From Flavobacteriales bacterium UBA4466 (lineage in GTDB: Bacteria > Bacteroidota > Bacteroidia > Flavobacteriales_D > Sanyastnellaceae), in assembly GCA_905182895.1 (NCBI GenBank), contig CAJJDD010000019.1, positions 1-61,848 of the forward strand: a stretch of DNA of 61,848 nucleotides, written 5' to 3'. Under the pieces are notes generated by a model, which was not told the origin of the DNA, searched no databases, and saw only the letters and a program-made list of their open reading frames with translations. This document shows positions 22,062 to 30,723 of this stretch, piece after piece. Position 1 is the stretch's first letter, and every line of letters starts with the position of its first letter. The translations under genes and the position numbers were made by a program.

Positions 22062-22500
22062 TTAGGATTTTTTCTTCCCGTAGAAATTAAGCGAGTGATG
22101 CATGATCTCTACATTAAATATTTCCTCGAGAGTTTGTTTGATGTTTTGGATCCTAGGGTCACAAAACTCGAGAACTTCTCCGGAGTCTGTTAGTATGATG
22201 TGGTCATGCTGTTTGTTTCCTAGAGCGCGTTCGAATTGGGCTTGATTTTTTCCGAATTGGTGCTTTCTAACTAAGTCTACAGGCTAGGAGTAGTTCCATC
22301 GTATTGTAGAGTGTCGCTCTTGAAACACGGTACTTTTTCTCCTTCATTTTCACATAGAGAGCCTCTATATCGAAATGTTCGTTATGGCTATAAAGTTCCT
22401 CGAGAATAGCGAATCTTTCAGGTGTTTTTCTGTGCCCATTTTTCTCTAAGTAAATAGAGAAAATGTTCTTCGCTTTTTCCTGAATTTCTTCTGATACCAT
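22062..22500 (-). CDS. Fur family transcriptional regulator, one frame break
   Basis: Metal- or peroxide-responsive repressor of about 145 residues. The winged-helix part is clear: [48 protein letters not shown]. Removing one base near 22285 gives [20 protein letters not shown] and then the metal-binding C-terminal half [20 protein letters not shown] with a His-rich [10 protein letters not shown] see no pair of CxxC motifs, so the Cys4 structural zinc site of many Fur and PerR proteins appears absent. Fur, PerR and Zur cannot be separated from sequence alone. It starts 27 bp after the Rel stop. Confidence 0.85.
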
Positions 22501-22527
22501 AATTTATTTTTAAACAAAGTTAGATTA

Positions 22528-24739
22528 TTACTCTTCTTCTTTCATTCTATCTACCGTAAGTACACCCGCTACTTCCCTTAAGCGTTCCATAAGTTCACTG
22601 AGGTGATCGAGATTGTGAATTTCTACTTTTACTAATCCATCGAAGATTCCGTCATTAGAGTCGAAACTAATGGACTTCATGTTTACGTTTAAATCTTCAG
22701 AAATAGCTTTAGTTACATTGTGGACCAGTCCGACATCATCTATACCCGTGAATTTTAATCTAGAAGAGAATTTTTTCTTTTCCTTGCTAGACCAAATGGC
22801 TTTCATTACTCTGTAGTTGTAGTTAGAGAGTAATTCTACTGCGTTTTTACAGTTGCTTCTATGGATTTTGATAGTCCCGCTAGAGGTTACAAATCCAAAT
22901 ACGTCATCTCCAGAAACGGGGTCGCAGCAGACGGCTAATTGGTAATCTAACTTCTGCTGCTCATCTCCGATTAGCAGAACATCTTTTTTTCCTGGTATAG
23001 AGTGTTTGTCTGGTGCGGCTTTATCAGGTCTTGGAGACTTGACTCTTTTGATAGGTTCTTTTTTAAATATTAGTCTTCCTCCTTCTACGGTATGCCCTTT
23101 TAATTTTTTAAGGTTGATACTTCCTTTGGCTATATTATAATATAGGTCTGTGATTGAATCTTGATGAAAGTGCTCCTCTAGAGCAGCAATGTTTACACTT
23201 AAAAATTCAACATCTAGTGATTTGAATTTTCTTCGAAGAATCTCTTTCCCGTCAGTAGCTATTTTCTTTTTTTCTTCCTTGAGTGAGGATTTTATTTTCT
23301 GCTTTGCTCTGGCTGTATTCGCATAGTTAAGCCAGTCTTCTTTGGGGCTCTGGTTTTTAGAGGTGATGATTTCTATTTGATCACCACTTATTAATCCATG
23401 GCTCAAGGGAACAAGTTTCGAATTCACTTTGGCTCCCATGCATCTAGATCCTACTTGGGTGTGGATGTGAAATGCAGAAATCAAGTGCTGTAGCTCCTTT
23501 TGGGAGTGTTTTTAAATCTCCATCAGGCGTAAATACAAATATTTCTTCGCTGTATAAATTGAGCTTAAAGTGCTCTATAAACTCGACGCATTTCGAATTC
23601 ATTTTCAAGTATTTCTCGAACTTGTCGCTAACCAATATCTAGCTTTGTCGTTTTCCGTTTTCTCTTTGTATTTCCAGTGAGCAGCATATCCTTTTTCTGC
23701 AATTTCATTCATTCGTTCGCTTCTAATCTGAACTTCTACCCAGCGACCTTTAGGCCCCATAACTGTGATATGTAGAGCTTCATAGCCCGTAGATTTTGGC
23801 GCTGATATCCAGTCTCGTAATCGAATTGGGTTGGGGCGAAAGTGGTCAGTAACAATAGAATAAATTTTCCAAGCTAAAAATTTCTCCTCTTTTAGTTCTG
23901 ATTTATAGATAATTCTTACTGCAAATTTATCATAGACTTCTTCAAAAGAAACGCCTTGGTTTTGAATTTTATTATAAATACTGAAAATAGATTTAGGCCT
24001 TCCTTTTATTTCTGCTTTAAAACCTTGTTTGTCTAGCTCATCTTTTAGGGGCTGAATGAACCTTTAGGCATCTGTGTTGGTATAACTCCTTTTAACTTTC
24101 CTGCTATGGTCCCAATGCTTCAGGATCTTGATATTTTAAACTTAAATCTTCCAGTTCAGTTTTTACTTTGTAGAGGCCTAATCTATGTGCTAGCGGGGCA
24201 TACATAAAGGAAGTCTCAGAGGCTATCTTTAGTTGTTTCGCCTTAGGCATGCTTCCTAAGGTTCTCATATTATGCAATCTGTCGGCTAGTTTTATTAGAA
24301 TCACCCTTATGTCATCTGATAAAGTCAGAAGCATTTTCCTGAAATTCTCTGCTTGAGCAGATGTAGAATGGTCAAAAACTCCACTGATTTTAGTTAAACC
24401 ATCTATGATATCCTTGGTTTTAGTATCGAAAACATTTTCGATGTCATCTAAAGTGATATACGTGTCTTCAACTGTATCATGAAGAAGAGCACATGCTATG
24501 GATACAGTATCTAACCCCATTTCTTCTGCTACGATTCTTGCTACAGCTAGTGGGTGATAGATGTAGGGTTCCCCTGACTTTCTTCGCATACCGCTATGCG
24601 CTTCTAAAGCAATGTCGAACGCTTTACGAATAGTTTTTTTATCTGTAGCGCTAATAGACTTACTGGCACTTCTGAGCAGGCCTCTGTATCTTCTTAAGAT
24701 TTCTTTTTTCTCTTCTTCTAACTCTGTATTATTTTCCAT
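22528..24739 (-). CDS. RelA/SpoT bifunctional (p)ppGpp synthetase/hydrolase, several frame breaks
   Basis: Makes and degrades the stringent-response alarmone, about 737 residues. The hydrolase HD domain is at the N-terminus: [16 protein letters not shown], then the HD motif in [10 protein letters not shown] and [13 protein letters not shown]. The synthetase region lies in other frames at about 23640-24100. The TGS domain is seen as [24 protein letters not shown], then [15 protein letters not shown]. An ACT domain ends the protein ([18 protein letters not shown]). Breaks occur near 24105, 24060, 23640 and 23470. The ATG directly follows the fumarylacetoacetase stop (TAGATG). An intact single Rel is expected in this phylum, so the breaks are probably errors. 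Confidence 0.9.
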
Positions 24740-26012
24740 CTATTTAGCCGGTAATACTTTGCTCTTTACTTCACCAAACCCGATTCTAGTGGTGCCATTA
24801 GATGCGTGTCCTCTCATGATTACTGTGTCATGGTCGTTTATAAACTTCCTTTCCGAACCATCAGTTAATGTCAAAGGCTTAGAGCCTCTCCATGAAAGCT
24901 CTAGCATACTTCCGTAAGAATCTGGAGTGGGACCACTAATGGTTCCACTGGCAAGCATGTCTCCTGTGTTAATATTACATCCATTTACGGTGTGATGCGC
25001 TAATTGTTGGTTCATATTCCAGTACATATACTTGAAGTTAGAATTACAGACTACAGATTCCTTTGAGTCTTCGGGTTGAATAGCTACTTCTAGCTTTATG
25101 TCTATATTTTTAGCTCCGGTAGATTTTAAATAGGGTAAAACCTCTACATCTTGTTTAGGCCCTTCAATTCTAAACGGCTCGAAAGCATCTAAAGGAACGA
25201 TCCAAGGAGACACTGATGAAGCGAAACTTTTCGCTAAAAATGGACCTAGAGGAACATATTCCCATTTTTGAATATCTCTGGCTGACCAATCATTGAATAA
25301 GCATAGTCCAAAAATAAACTCATCTGCTTCGTCTGTGCTAATGCTCTCTCCTAAGTTCTTTTCCTGGGTAAGTGATAAAACCCATTTCTAATTCAAAATC
25401 TACCCTTGATGATTTTTGGAATTCTGGGTTCGTATTGTCGTTTAACAACACTTGGCCTTTAGGTCTGTATATGTTTTCTCCACTGACAACAATTGAAGAC
25501 GCCCTTCCGTGATAACCTACAGGAAGATGTTTCCAGTTTGGAAGAAGTGCATTGTTAGGATCTCTGAACATAGTTCCTACGTTGGTGGCATGCTCTATAC
25601 TTGAATAAAAATCTGTGTAATCTCTGATGTCCACAGGAATTAACATCTGTGCTTGATCTTGTTTAATCAGGCATTGATTAACGTGGTGTTCTTTTCCTTG
25701 TAGTTCTGTATTCGAATCTTGAAGTAAAACACTTAATCTTTCTCTTAATTCTCTAGTAGCCGTTTTTCCTCTTTGGATAATAGGATTCAAATAGGCGGAA
25801 TCAAAATCACTCAGGGTAAAAGAAAGGTTACTGAAATATCCTAGAACATGCAATGACTTGAGGTCAATGATGTACTCACCTATAGCTACACCGACTCTTG
25901 GTGTTAAGTTTTCGGTTTTGAATATTCCGAAGGGTAAATTTTGGATTGGAAAGTCTGATTCAGGTTTTACTTCTACCCAGCTTTGCAATGCAGTATTATT
26001 CGCAGCTATCAT
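24740..26012 (-). CDS. fahA: Fumarylacetoacetase, one frame break
   Basis: Last enzyme of tyrosine and homogentisate breakdown, giving fumarate and acetoacetate. Typical blocks are DFPIQNLPFGIF, the catalytic region DYTDFYSSIEHATNVGTMFR and WKHLPVGYHGR with the metal-site SRVDFELEMGF, then FNDWSARDIQKWEYVPLGPF and SGTISGPTPDSYGSMLELSW. The frame breaks near 25355; removing one base after PGK restores LGESISTDEADEF. The start is the ATG at 26012 (MIAANN); the upstream in-frame codons run into the promoter. It stands directly before Rel with no gap, a notable coupling of catabolic and stringent-response genes. Confidence 0.93.
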
Positions 26013-26028
26013 TGGTTTATTTTTGTAA

Positions 26029-26036
26029 CAAAAATA
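26029..26036 (-). promoter_or_regulatory. Bacteroidota -7 box for fahA
   Basis: TATTTTTG on the minus strand matches TAnnTTTG and lies 17 bp before the fahA ATG, which implies a very short leader. It is back to back with the box for the divergent gene at 26057-26064. Confidence 0.5.
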
Positions 26037-26056
26037 CCTATAACCAGTAGAAATTT

Positions 26057-26064
26057 TACCTTTG
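26057..26064 (+). promoter_or_regulatory. Bacteroidota -7 box for the DUF5819-like gene
   Basis: TACCTTTG matches TAnnTTTG on the plus strand. It overlaps the TTG at 26062, so translation must start later; the in-frame TTG at 26089 is the best candidate. Confidence 0.45.
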
Positions 26065-26088
26065 AAAGTTATAGTGATTAACACCGGA

Positions 26089-26610
26089 TTGAAGTTAAGA
26101 AAATACATATTGAAATTCATTTCTATCCTAGGTTTAATACTCTTAGCGGGTCATTTTACGTTGGTTAGTGTCGCAGTTGCACCTTATAGCTGGAGCCAAC
26201 CTGATATCTACTATGTGGCAGATAGATATGTGAAACCTCAGTTTAGACAGTATTGGCAGCTATTTGCGCCTGTGCCACAAGAAAATTCTAGGCTTTATTA
26301 TAGATGTTACTCGGATGGGATGTGGCATGACCAAATTTCTTTAGATAAAGAGATGAAAAGTTTAGGTTCTCGGTTGGCACAGAGAGTAGCGTTGAGGTGC
26401 GCCCATTATTTAGCCGCAGAGACTAGAAAAAGCACAGCAGTAAATTCTGATGAGACTAAAAGTTATAGGGTGGTAAAAGCTTCTAGTTCCTACTACAGGG
26501 CTGCTTTTGTGTGTTGGAAAAACGCTCAAAAAAATCATTCGGTTCAGCCTGATTCTATAGAACTAATATTAGAGAGAGACTTATTCCCCAAAGCAGGATA
26601 TACCAAGTGA
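26089..26610 (+). CDS. DUF5819-like membrane-anchored protein
   Basis: About 173 residues from a TTG start at 26089 (a longer frame from 26062 would overlap the promoter, and no in-frame ATG exists). One N-terminal membrane segment (FISILGLILLAGHFTLVSVAVA) is followed by the DUF5819-type stretch with spaced Y-P-F-Q-W-LFAP-P residues: YVKPQFRQYWQLFAPVPQEN. Such proteins often stand beside HTTM genes, and here an HTTM gene begins 19 bp downstream. The biochemical role is unknown. The family call rests on that one motif and the neighbour. Confidence 0.6.
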   Translation: MKLRKYILKFISILGLILLAGHFTLVSVAVAPYSWSQPDIYYVADRYVKPQFRQYWQLFAPVPQENSRLYYRCYSDGMWHDQISLDKEMKSLGSRLAQRVALRCAHYLAAETRKSTAVNSDETKSYRVVKASSSYYRAAFVCWKNAQKNHSVQPDSIELILERDLFPKAGYTK

Positions 26611-26628
26611 AAACAATTATAGATTATT

Positions 26629-27531
26629 ATGGTCCAGAGAGCGTTCAATAATATTTTATCCTGGTGGATTAGCCTAAGCTCTGGGAAAAGAGCAAATTAT
26701 AAGGGAGAGGCTCTTTTTAGCCGTTTGGTTTACCTGTGGATTTTAATAAACGGACTAGTTTTATTGCCTATTATCGACCTGGTTATAGGGGTTGATGGGT
26801 ATACGTATAGAACACCATTTTCACCCACACTTAGAGATAATTTCGTTTACATGTTGAATTATTCTCCAGAGCGATACGTAATTATTTACTGGTGTATGAT
26901 AGTCTCATCATTTATGGCTTTTATTAATGTAGGAGGAATGCTCGTCCGTTTCTTGTCGTGGGTAAGTTTATTGATTATAGCATCATCTACTAATCTCCTG
27001 TTTAACGCAGGAATTCATGTAGCGTTTAATTGGGCTTTTTTGCTCATTTTCTTATTTCCTTTGAGAGAGACTGATTGGAAAGTTTTGTTGTCAAGATTAG
27101 CGTTTCTTGGAATTAAGGTCCAATTCCTAATTATTTATTTCTTTGCGGGGGTTTTTAAACTGAAAGCAGAGGATTGGTGGGGTGGAGATGCTGTTCGTTT
27201 GCTGTCGTTTTTACCTCAATATACTCCTGATTGGGCAGCTTCAATTCTACAGTCAATGAATTGGCTGGCTATAACCTTGAATTATATAATTATGTTTTAT
27301 TTAATTTTATTCCCACTACTAATGTGGGTTAAAAGGATAAAGACACCTTTAATGATAATAGGAATAGGCTTTCACCTCTATACAGCTTTAGTAATGGGGC
27401 TGCACGATTTTGGAGCCATTATGTTAATAGGCTATGTGCTATTTCTGTCTGAAGAGCAAACCGAGTGGCTAATTAGCAAAATTGCGAAGCTCCCTATTGT
27501 TAAAGTGCTCTCTTTTAAAATAAAGACTTAA
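26629..27531 (+). CDS. HTTM domain membrane protein
   Basis: Polytopic protein of 300 residues with about eight hydrophobic segments. It is related to the horizontally-transferred transmembrane (HTTM) domain of vitamin K-dependent gamma-carboxylase relatives. Visible features are the N-terminal LFSRLVYLWILINGLVLLP, WAFLLIFLFPLRETDW, the segment VQFLIIYFFAGVFKLKAEDW preceding WGGDAV, and a late IGFHLYTALVMGLHDFGAIM with histidines. In bacteria its activity is undefined. It is cotranscribed with the DUF5819-like gene and overlaps the MoxR gene tail to tail by 17 bp. The frame is intact. Confidence 0.75.
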   Translation: MVQRAFNNILSWWISLSSGKRANYKGEALFSRLVYLWILINGLVLLPIIDLVIGVDGYTYRTPFSPTLRDNFVYMLNYSPERYVIIYWCMIVSSFMAFINVGGMLVRFLSWVSLLIIASSTNLLFNAGIHVAFNWAFLLIFLFPLRETDWKVLLSRLAFLGIKVQFLIIYFFAGVFKLKAEDWWGGDAVRLLSFLPQYTPDWAASILQSMNWLAITLNYIIMFYLILFPLLMWVKRIKTPLMIIGIGFHLYTALVMGLHDFGAIMLIGYVLFLSEEQTEWLISKIAKLPIVKVLSFKIKT

Positions 27532-28477
27532 CGATTTTCTCTACGGTGTATCCTTCAGCTTCAGCCTTATAGTTTCTTACTATTCTATGTCGTAAAATAG
27601 GCAGAGCCACTGCTTGCACGTCTTCAATGTCTGGTGAGAACTTACCGGCCAGAGCGGCATGGCATTTTGCGCCTATGATTAGGTATTGCGAAGCTCTAGG
27701 ACCAGCACCCCACGAAAGGAAGTTTTTTGTCACTTCTGTTGCGTTGTCATTATTCGGCCTTGTCTTAGATGCTAATCTAACTGCGTATTCGATAACATTA
27801 TCGTTAACAGGTATTTTTCTTATTAGGTTTTGGAAATAGGTAATCTCTTCTCCATTCAGAATAGATTTTAATTGAACTGACTTATTTCCTGTAGTACTTT
27901 TTACAATATCTACTTCTTCTGAAAATGAAGGATAGTCCACCCAGATGTTAAACATAAACCGATCTAATTGAGCTTCGGGTAGCGGGTATGTTCCTTCTTG
28001 CTCAATAGGGTTTTGGGTAGCCAGTACGAAGAAAGGGGTGTCGAGCTTATAATTAGTTCCGGCTGCAGTTACTGATCTTTCTTGCATAGCTTCTAGAAGT
28101 GCTGACTGAGTTTTAGGCGGAGTTCTGTTAATCTCATCAGCTAAAACGATATTAGAGAAAAGTGGTCCTTTTACAAATTTAAACTCTCTATTTTCTCCTA
28201 AAATTTCAGAACCAATTATATCTGAAGGCATGAGATCCGGAGTAAACTGAATTCTATTAAACTTTAACCCTAAAGAATCAGCAATTGTATTAACCAAAAG
28301 CGTTTTAGCTAATCCTGGAACACCTACTAGGAGGCAATGTCCATTACTAAAGATACTAATAAGTACGTTTTTAATCGTTTCTTCTTGTCCTACAATTACT
28401 TTTCCTATCTCGCTCGTAAGTGCTGCGTATTTACTTCTTAAAGCCTCTAAGGCTTCTTTATCTGAACTGAAATTCAC
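27515..28477 (-). CDS. MoxR-family AAA+ ATPase
   Basis: A 320-residue chaperone-like ATPase with Walker A GVPGLAKTLL, Walker B-like IVLADEINRTPPKTQSALLEAMQER, sensor region FFVLATQNPIEQEGTYPLPEAQLDRFMF and a C-terminal lid domain. MoxR proteins act with VWA-domain partners in maturation of membrane or periplasmic complexes; no VWA gene is in this window. The start lies 36 bp after the SurA-like gene, so it is the last gene of the chaperone row. The frame is intact. Confidence 0.9.
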   Translation of the reverse strand: MNFSSDKEALEALRSKYAALTSEIGKVIVGQEETIKNVLISIFSNGHCLLVGVPGLAKTLLVNTIADSLGLKFNRIQFTPDLMPSDIIGSEILGENREFKFVKGPLFSNIVLADEINRTPPKTQSALLEAMQERSVTAAGTNYKLDTPFFVLATQNPIEQEGTYPLPEAQLDRFMFNIWVDYPSFSEEVDIVKSTTGNKSVQLKSILNGEEITYFQNLIRKIPVNDNVIEYAVRLASKTRPNNDNATEVTKNFLSWGAGPRASQYLIIGAKCHAALAGKFSPDIEDVQAVALPILRHRIVRNYKAEAEGYTVEKIVKSLF

Positions 28478-28513
28478 TGAATATTATTTTGTAGTTATTG
28501 CCAAAATTAGCCA

Positions 28514-29872
28514 TTAATTTTGAATCCAATTATAACGATAATCACATTCTAGATACTCTTCATTTAAACGCTTGTAAGTGGTGTCAAGTTTCTTTGAAAT
28601 CCATTTTTCTAAGGCTTATTCTGAAGTTCAGATTCTGCTATTTGTTTTAGTAGTCTATAATCATCTTTCATGTTAGCTACATGAGCGTCTGATCGAGAGT
28701 TTAATAAAAATATTCTATAGTCTCGTTGTCCTGCTTGACCTTCAAATGGAATAGGTTCGCTGATCTCACCTGGACTTAATCTGTTCAGAACAAGCGTGAC
28801 TCTAGGGTCTACTTTACTGAGTTCGTGTTTTGTCCCGCCATTGTTCGGGTTTACTACTTTCCCTGCAGCATTCTTGGTGTCTTTGTCTTTACTGAACAGA
28901 CCAGCGGCACTAGAGAATGAGAGGCTGTCTTTTTGGATTAGTGCTCTTATTGTGTCTAGTTCTAGTTTCGCTTTCTGATTGTCAATTTCGAGGATTTCGA
29001 CAGTATTTAGTATATGACAAACGGTATAGTACTTTCCCCGATTTCTCCTCTAACCGCGCTATGTGCCATCCAAAGTCAGTCTTAAAGGGTTCAGATATTT
29101 CAGAGGGCTGAAGGTTAAGCACGGCTTCTTCAAATTCAGGTACCATGGTGCCTCTTTCCACTTTTTTATAACATCCTTGATTCTGGCTGTTGGCTGATCC
29201 AGGGTCTTCGGAATAGAGCGTAGCGTAGATCCCGAATTTGTATGGGTTTTTCTCAAGCTCTTTTTTATATCCTAGAAGCTGATCCTTTATTAGTTTTTCT
29301 TGGTCTTTTTGAACTTCAGGATCGATAACGATTTGTGAGTATTGCACTTCTGACTCTATAAGAGGAAGAGAGTCCTTAGGAATTGAATTAAAGTATTCCG
29401 TAACTTCATTTGGAGTTATTCTCACATTCTGGGTGATTTCTCCCTGCATTTTTTGGGTTAGAATTTGATCTTTTACATCTGGGCGAAAATCTTCTTTTAA
29501 TTGGGAAGCTGTTTTCCCATAAAATTTCTCGAAATCTTTTTCGCTCGGAAATTGAGAGATGTAATACTCTAATCTTCTTTCGAGTTGACTTTCTACTTCA
29601 TCGTCAGTAACCTCTATGCTGTCTATCTTAGCTTGATTAATTAAAAGTTTTTGATAGAGCAGCTCCTCGATTACAGCGCATTCAGAGTCAGAGTCTATTT
29701 AGAGGCCTTCGTTTTTCATTTCAGTTAAACTTGCATCTAATTCTGATTTTAGTACGATTTCATCTCCTACTACTGCTATTATCTCGTCTATTATTTTATC
29801 CTTTGAAATCTGAGCTTCAACTGAAATAGCAGTTAAGGCCAAAAGGAAAATACATATGAGTTGTCTAATCAT
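28514..29872 (-). CDS. SurA-like peptidyl-prolyl isomerase, one in-frame stop and two frame breaks
   Basis: Periplasmic chaperone for outer-membrane proteins, about 452 residues. Signal MIRQLICIFLLALTAISVEA, then SurA N-terminal helices (IAVVGDEIVLKSELDASL, CAVIEELLYQKLLINQAK) and a parvulin domain with SEVQYSQIVIDPE, FGIYATLYSEDPGSA, GTMVPEFEEAVLNL and TDFGWHIARLEE. An in-frame TAA at 29699-29701 separates NEGL from IDSDSECAVIEELL without a frame change, so a base substitution is the simplest cause. Frames also break near 29030 (extra base) and 28614 (missing base). Its ATG overlaps the upstream lipoprotein stop (ATGA). Confidence 0.8.
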
Positions 29873-30723
29873 TCGAAATATTTAATCTTGTTTTCTCTAA
29901 CCGCTTTCTGGTAAAGATCAATTTTTAATTGTTTTAGTGCACTTTGTTTTCTCCTGTTTAAAATCAACGTTTTTATCTTTTCGATGACAACGTTTAGCGG
30001 AGCGGGCTCATCTTTTAACTTGTATTCAGATATGTAAACGAAATATCTGAAATTTTCGGATTCAAAATCAATGAATTTTTGGTTTTTTAAGAAAGATTCG
30101 TTGTTATATACTTCCACAGGAACTATATCGAGAAACTCCCTCAGATACCACCATTCAGTGCTGTCAGAAGAAAAATGAAAGGTAGCGCCAATTTCACTGC
30201 TATAGCTTTTTAAATGATTAATTTCCGTTAAAGGTGAGGAAAGTAGTTTCTTGATTTTATACTTGTCTAAATTTTCTGCCGAAGAGGCTATTTTAAGGAA
30301 GTTATATCGAAGAATATAGTCACTTAAAATAAAACTATTTTTATTTGAATTATAGTACTCAGTGATTTCTGATTGACTAATTGCGGTGTCGAGATTTTGT
30401 TTAATGAACTCGTTTTGATATGCATAAATAAGGAGATTATTTTTCTCTTGTTCGAGTTCTTTAGTGAAGTCTTTTAAGCTATCAGTGAGGTTTCGTTCTG
30501 CCTGTGCTACGAGCATCTTGTTTTTTACCCAAGTTTCTATAATCCCTTGTGCTAGTCTAGTGCTATCCTCTTCGGTTAACGCATCATCTAGTTGTTGGTA
30601 CAGTTCGCTTTTAGTCAAGACTTCGTCAAAAACTTGAACGAGGATTTCATCATTTCCCCCTTTATTCTCACAAGAAAAAAGGAAAAAAGAAATAAATAAC
30701 AAACCGATGGCCAGTTTAGTCAT
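29869..30723 (-). CDS. PpiC/SurA-like lipoprotein chaperone
   Basis: A 284-residue lipoprotein (MTKLAIGLLFISFFLFSCEN, lipobox LFSC). It has a SurA-type N-terminal helical region: EVLTKSELYQQLDDALTEED, WVKNKMLVAQAERNL. The centre lacks a clear parvulin catalytic pattern, so it may be a chaperone without isomerase activity. It lies between the two parvulin genes, overlapping the upstream one by 8 bp and the downstream one by 4 bp. Such a trio is common in Flavobacteriales and probably serves outer-membrane protein folding. The frame is intact. Confidence 0.75.
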   Translation of the reverse strand: MTKLAIGLLFISFFLFSCENKGGNDEILVQVFDEVLTKSELYQQLDDALTEEDSTRLAQGIIETWVKNKMLVAQAERNLTDSLKDFTKELEQEKNNLLIYAYQNEFIKQNLDTAISQSEITEYYNSNKNSFILSDYILRYNFLKIASSAENLDKYKIKKLLSSPLTEINHLKSYSSEIGATFHFSSDSTEWWYLREFLDIVPVEVYNNESFLKNQKFIDFESENFRYFVYISEYKLKDEPAPLNVVIEKIKTLILNRRKQSALKQLKIDLYQKAVRENKIKYFE

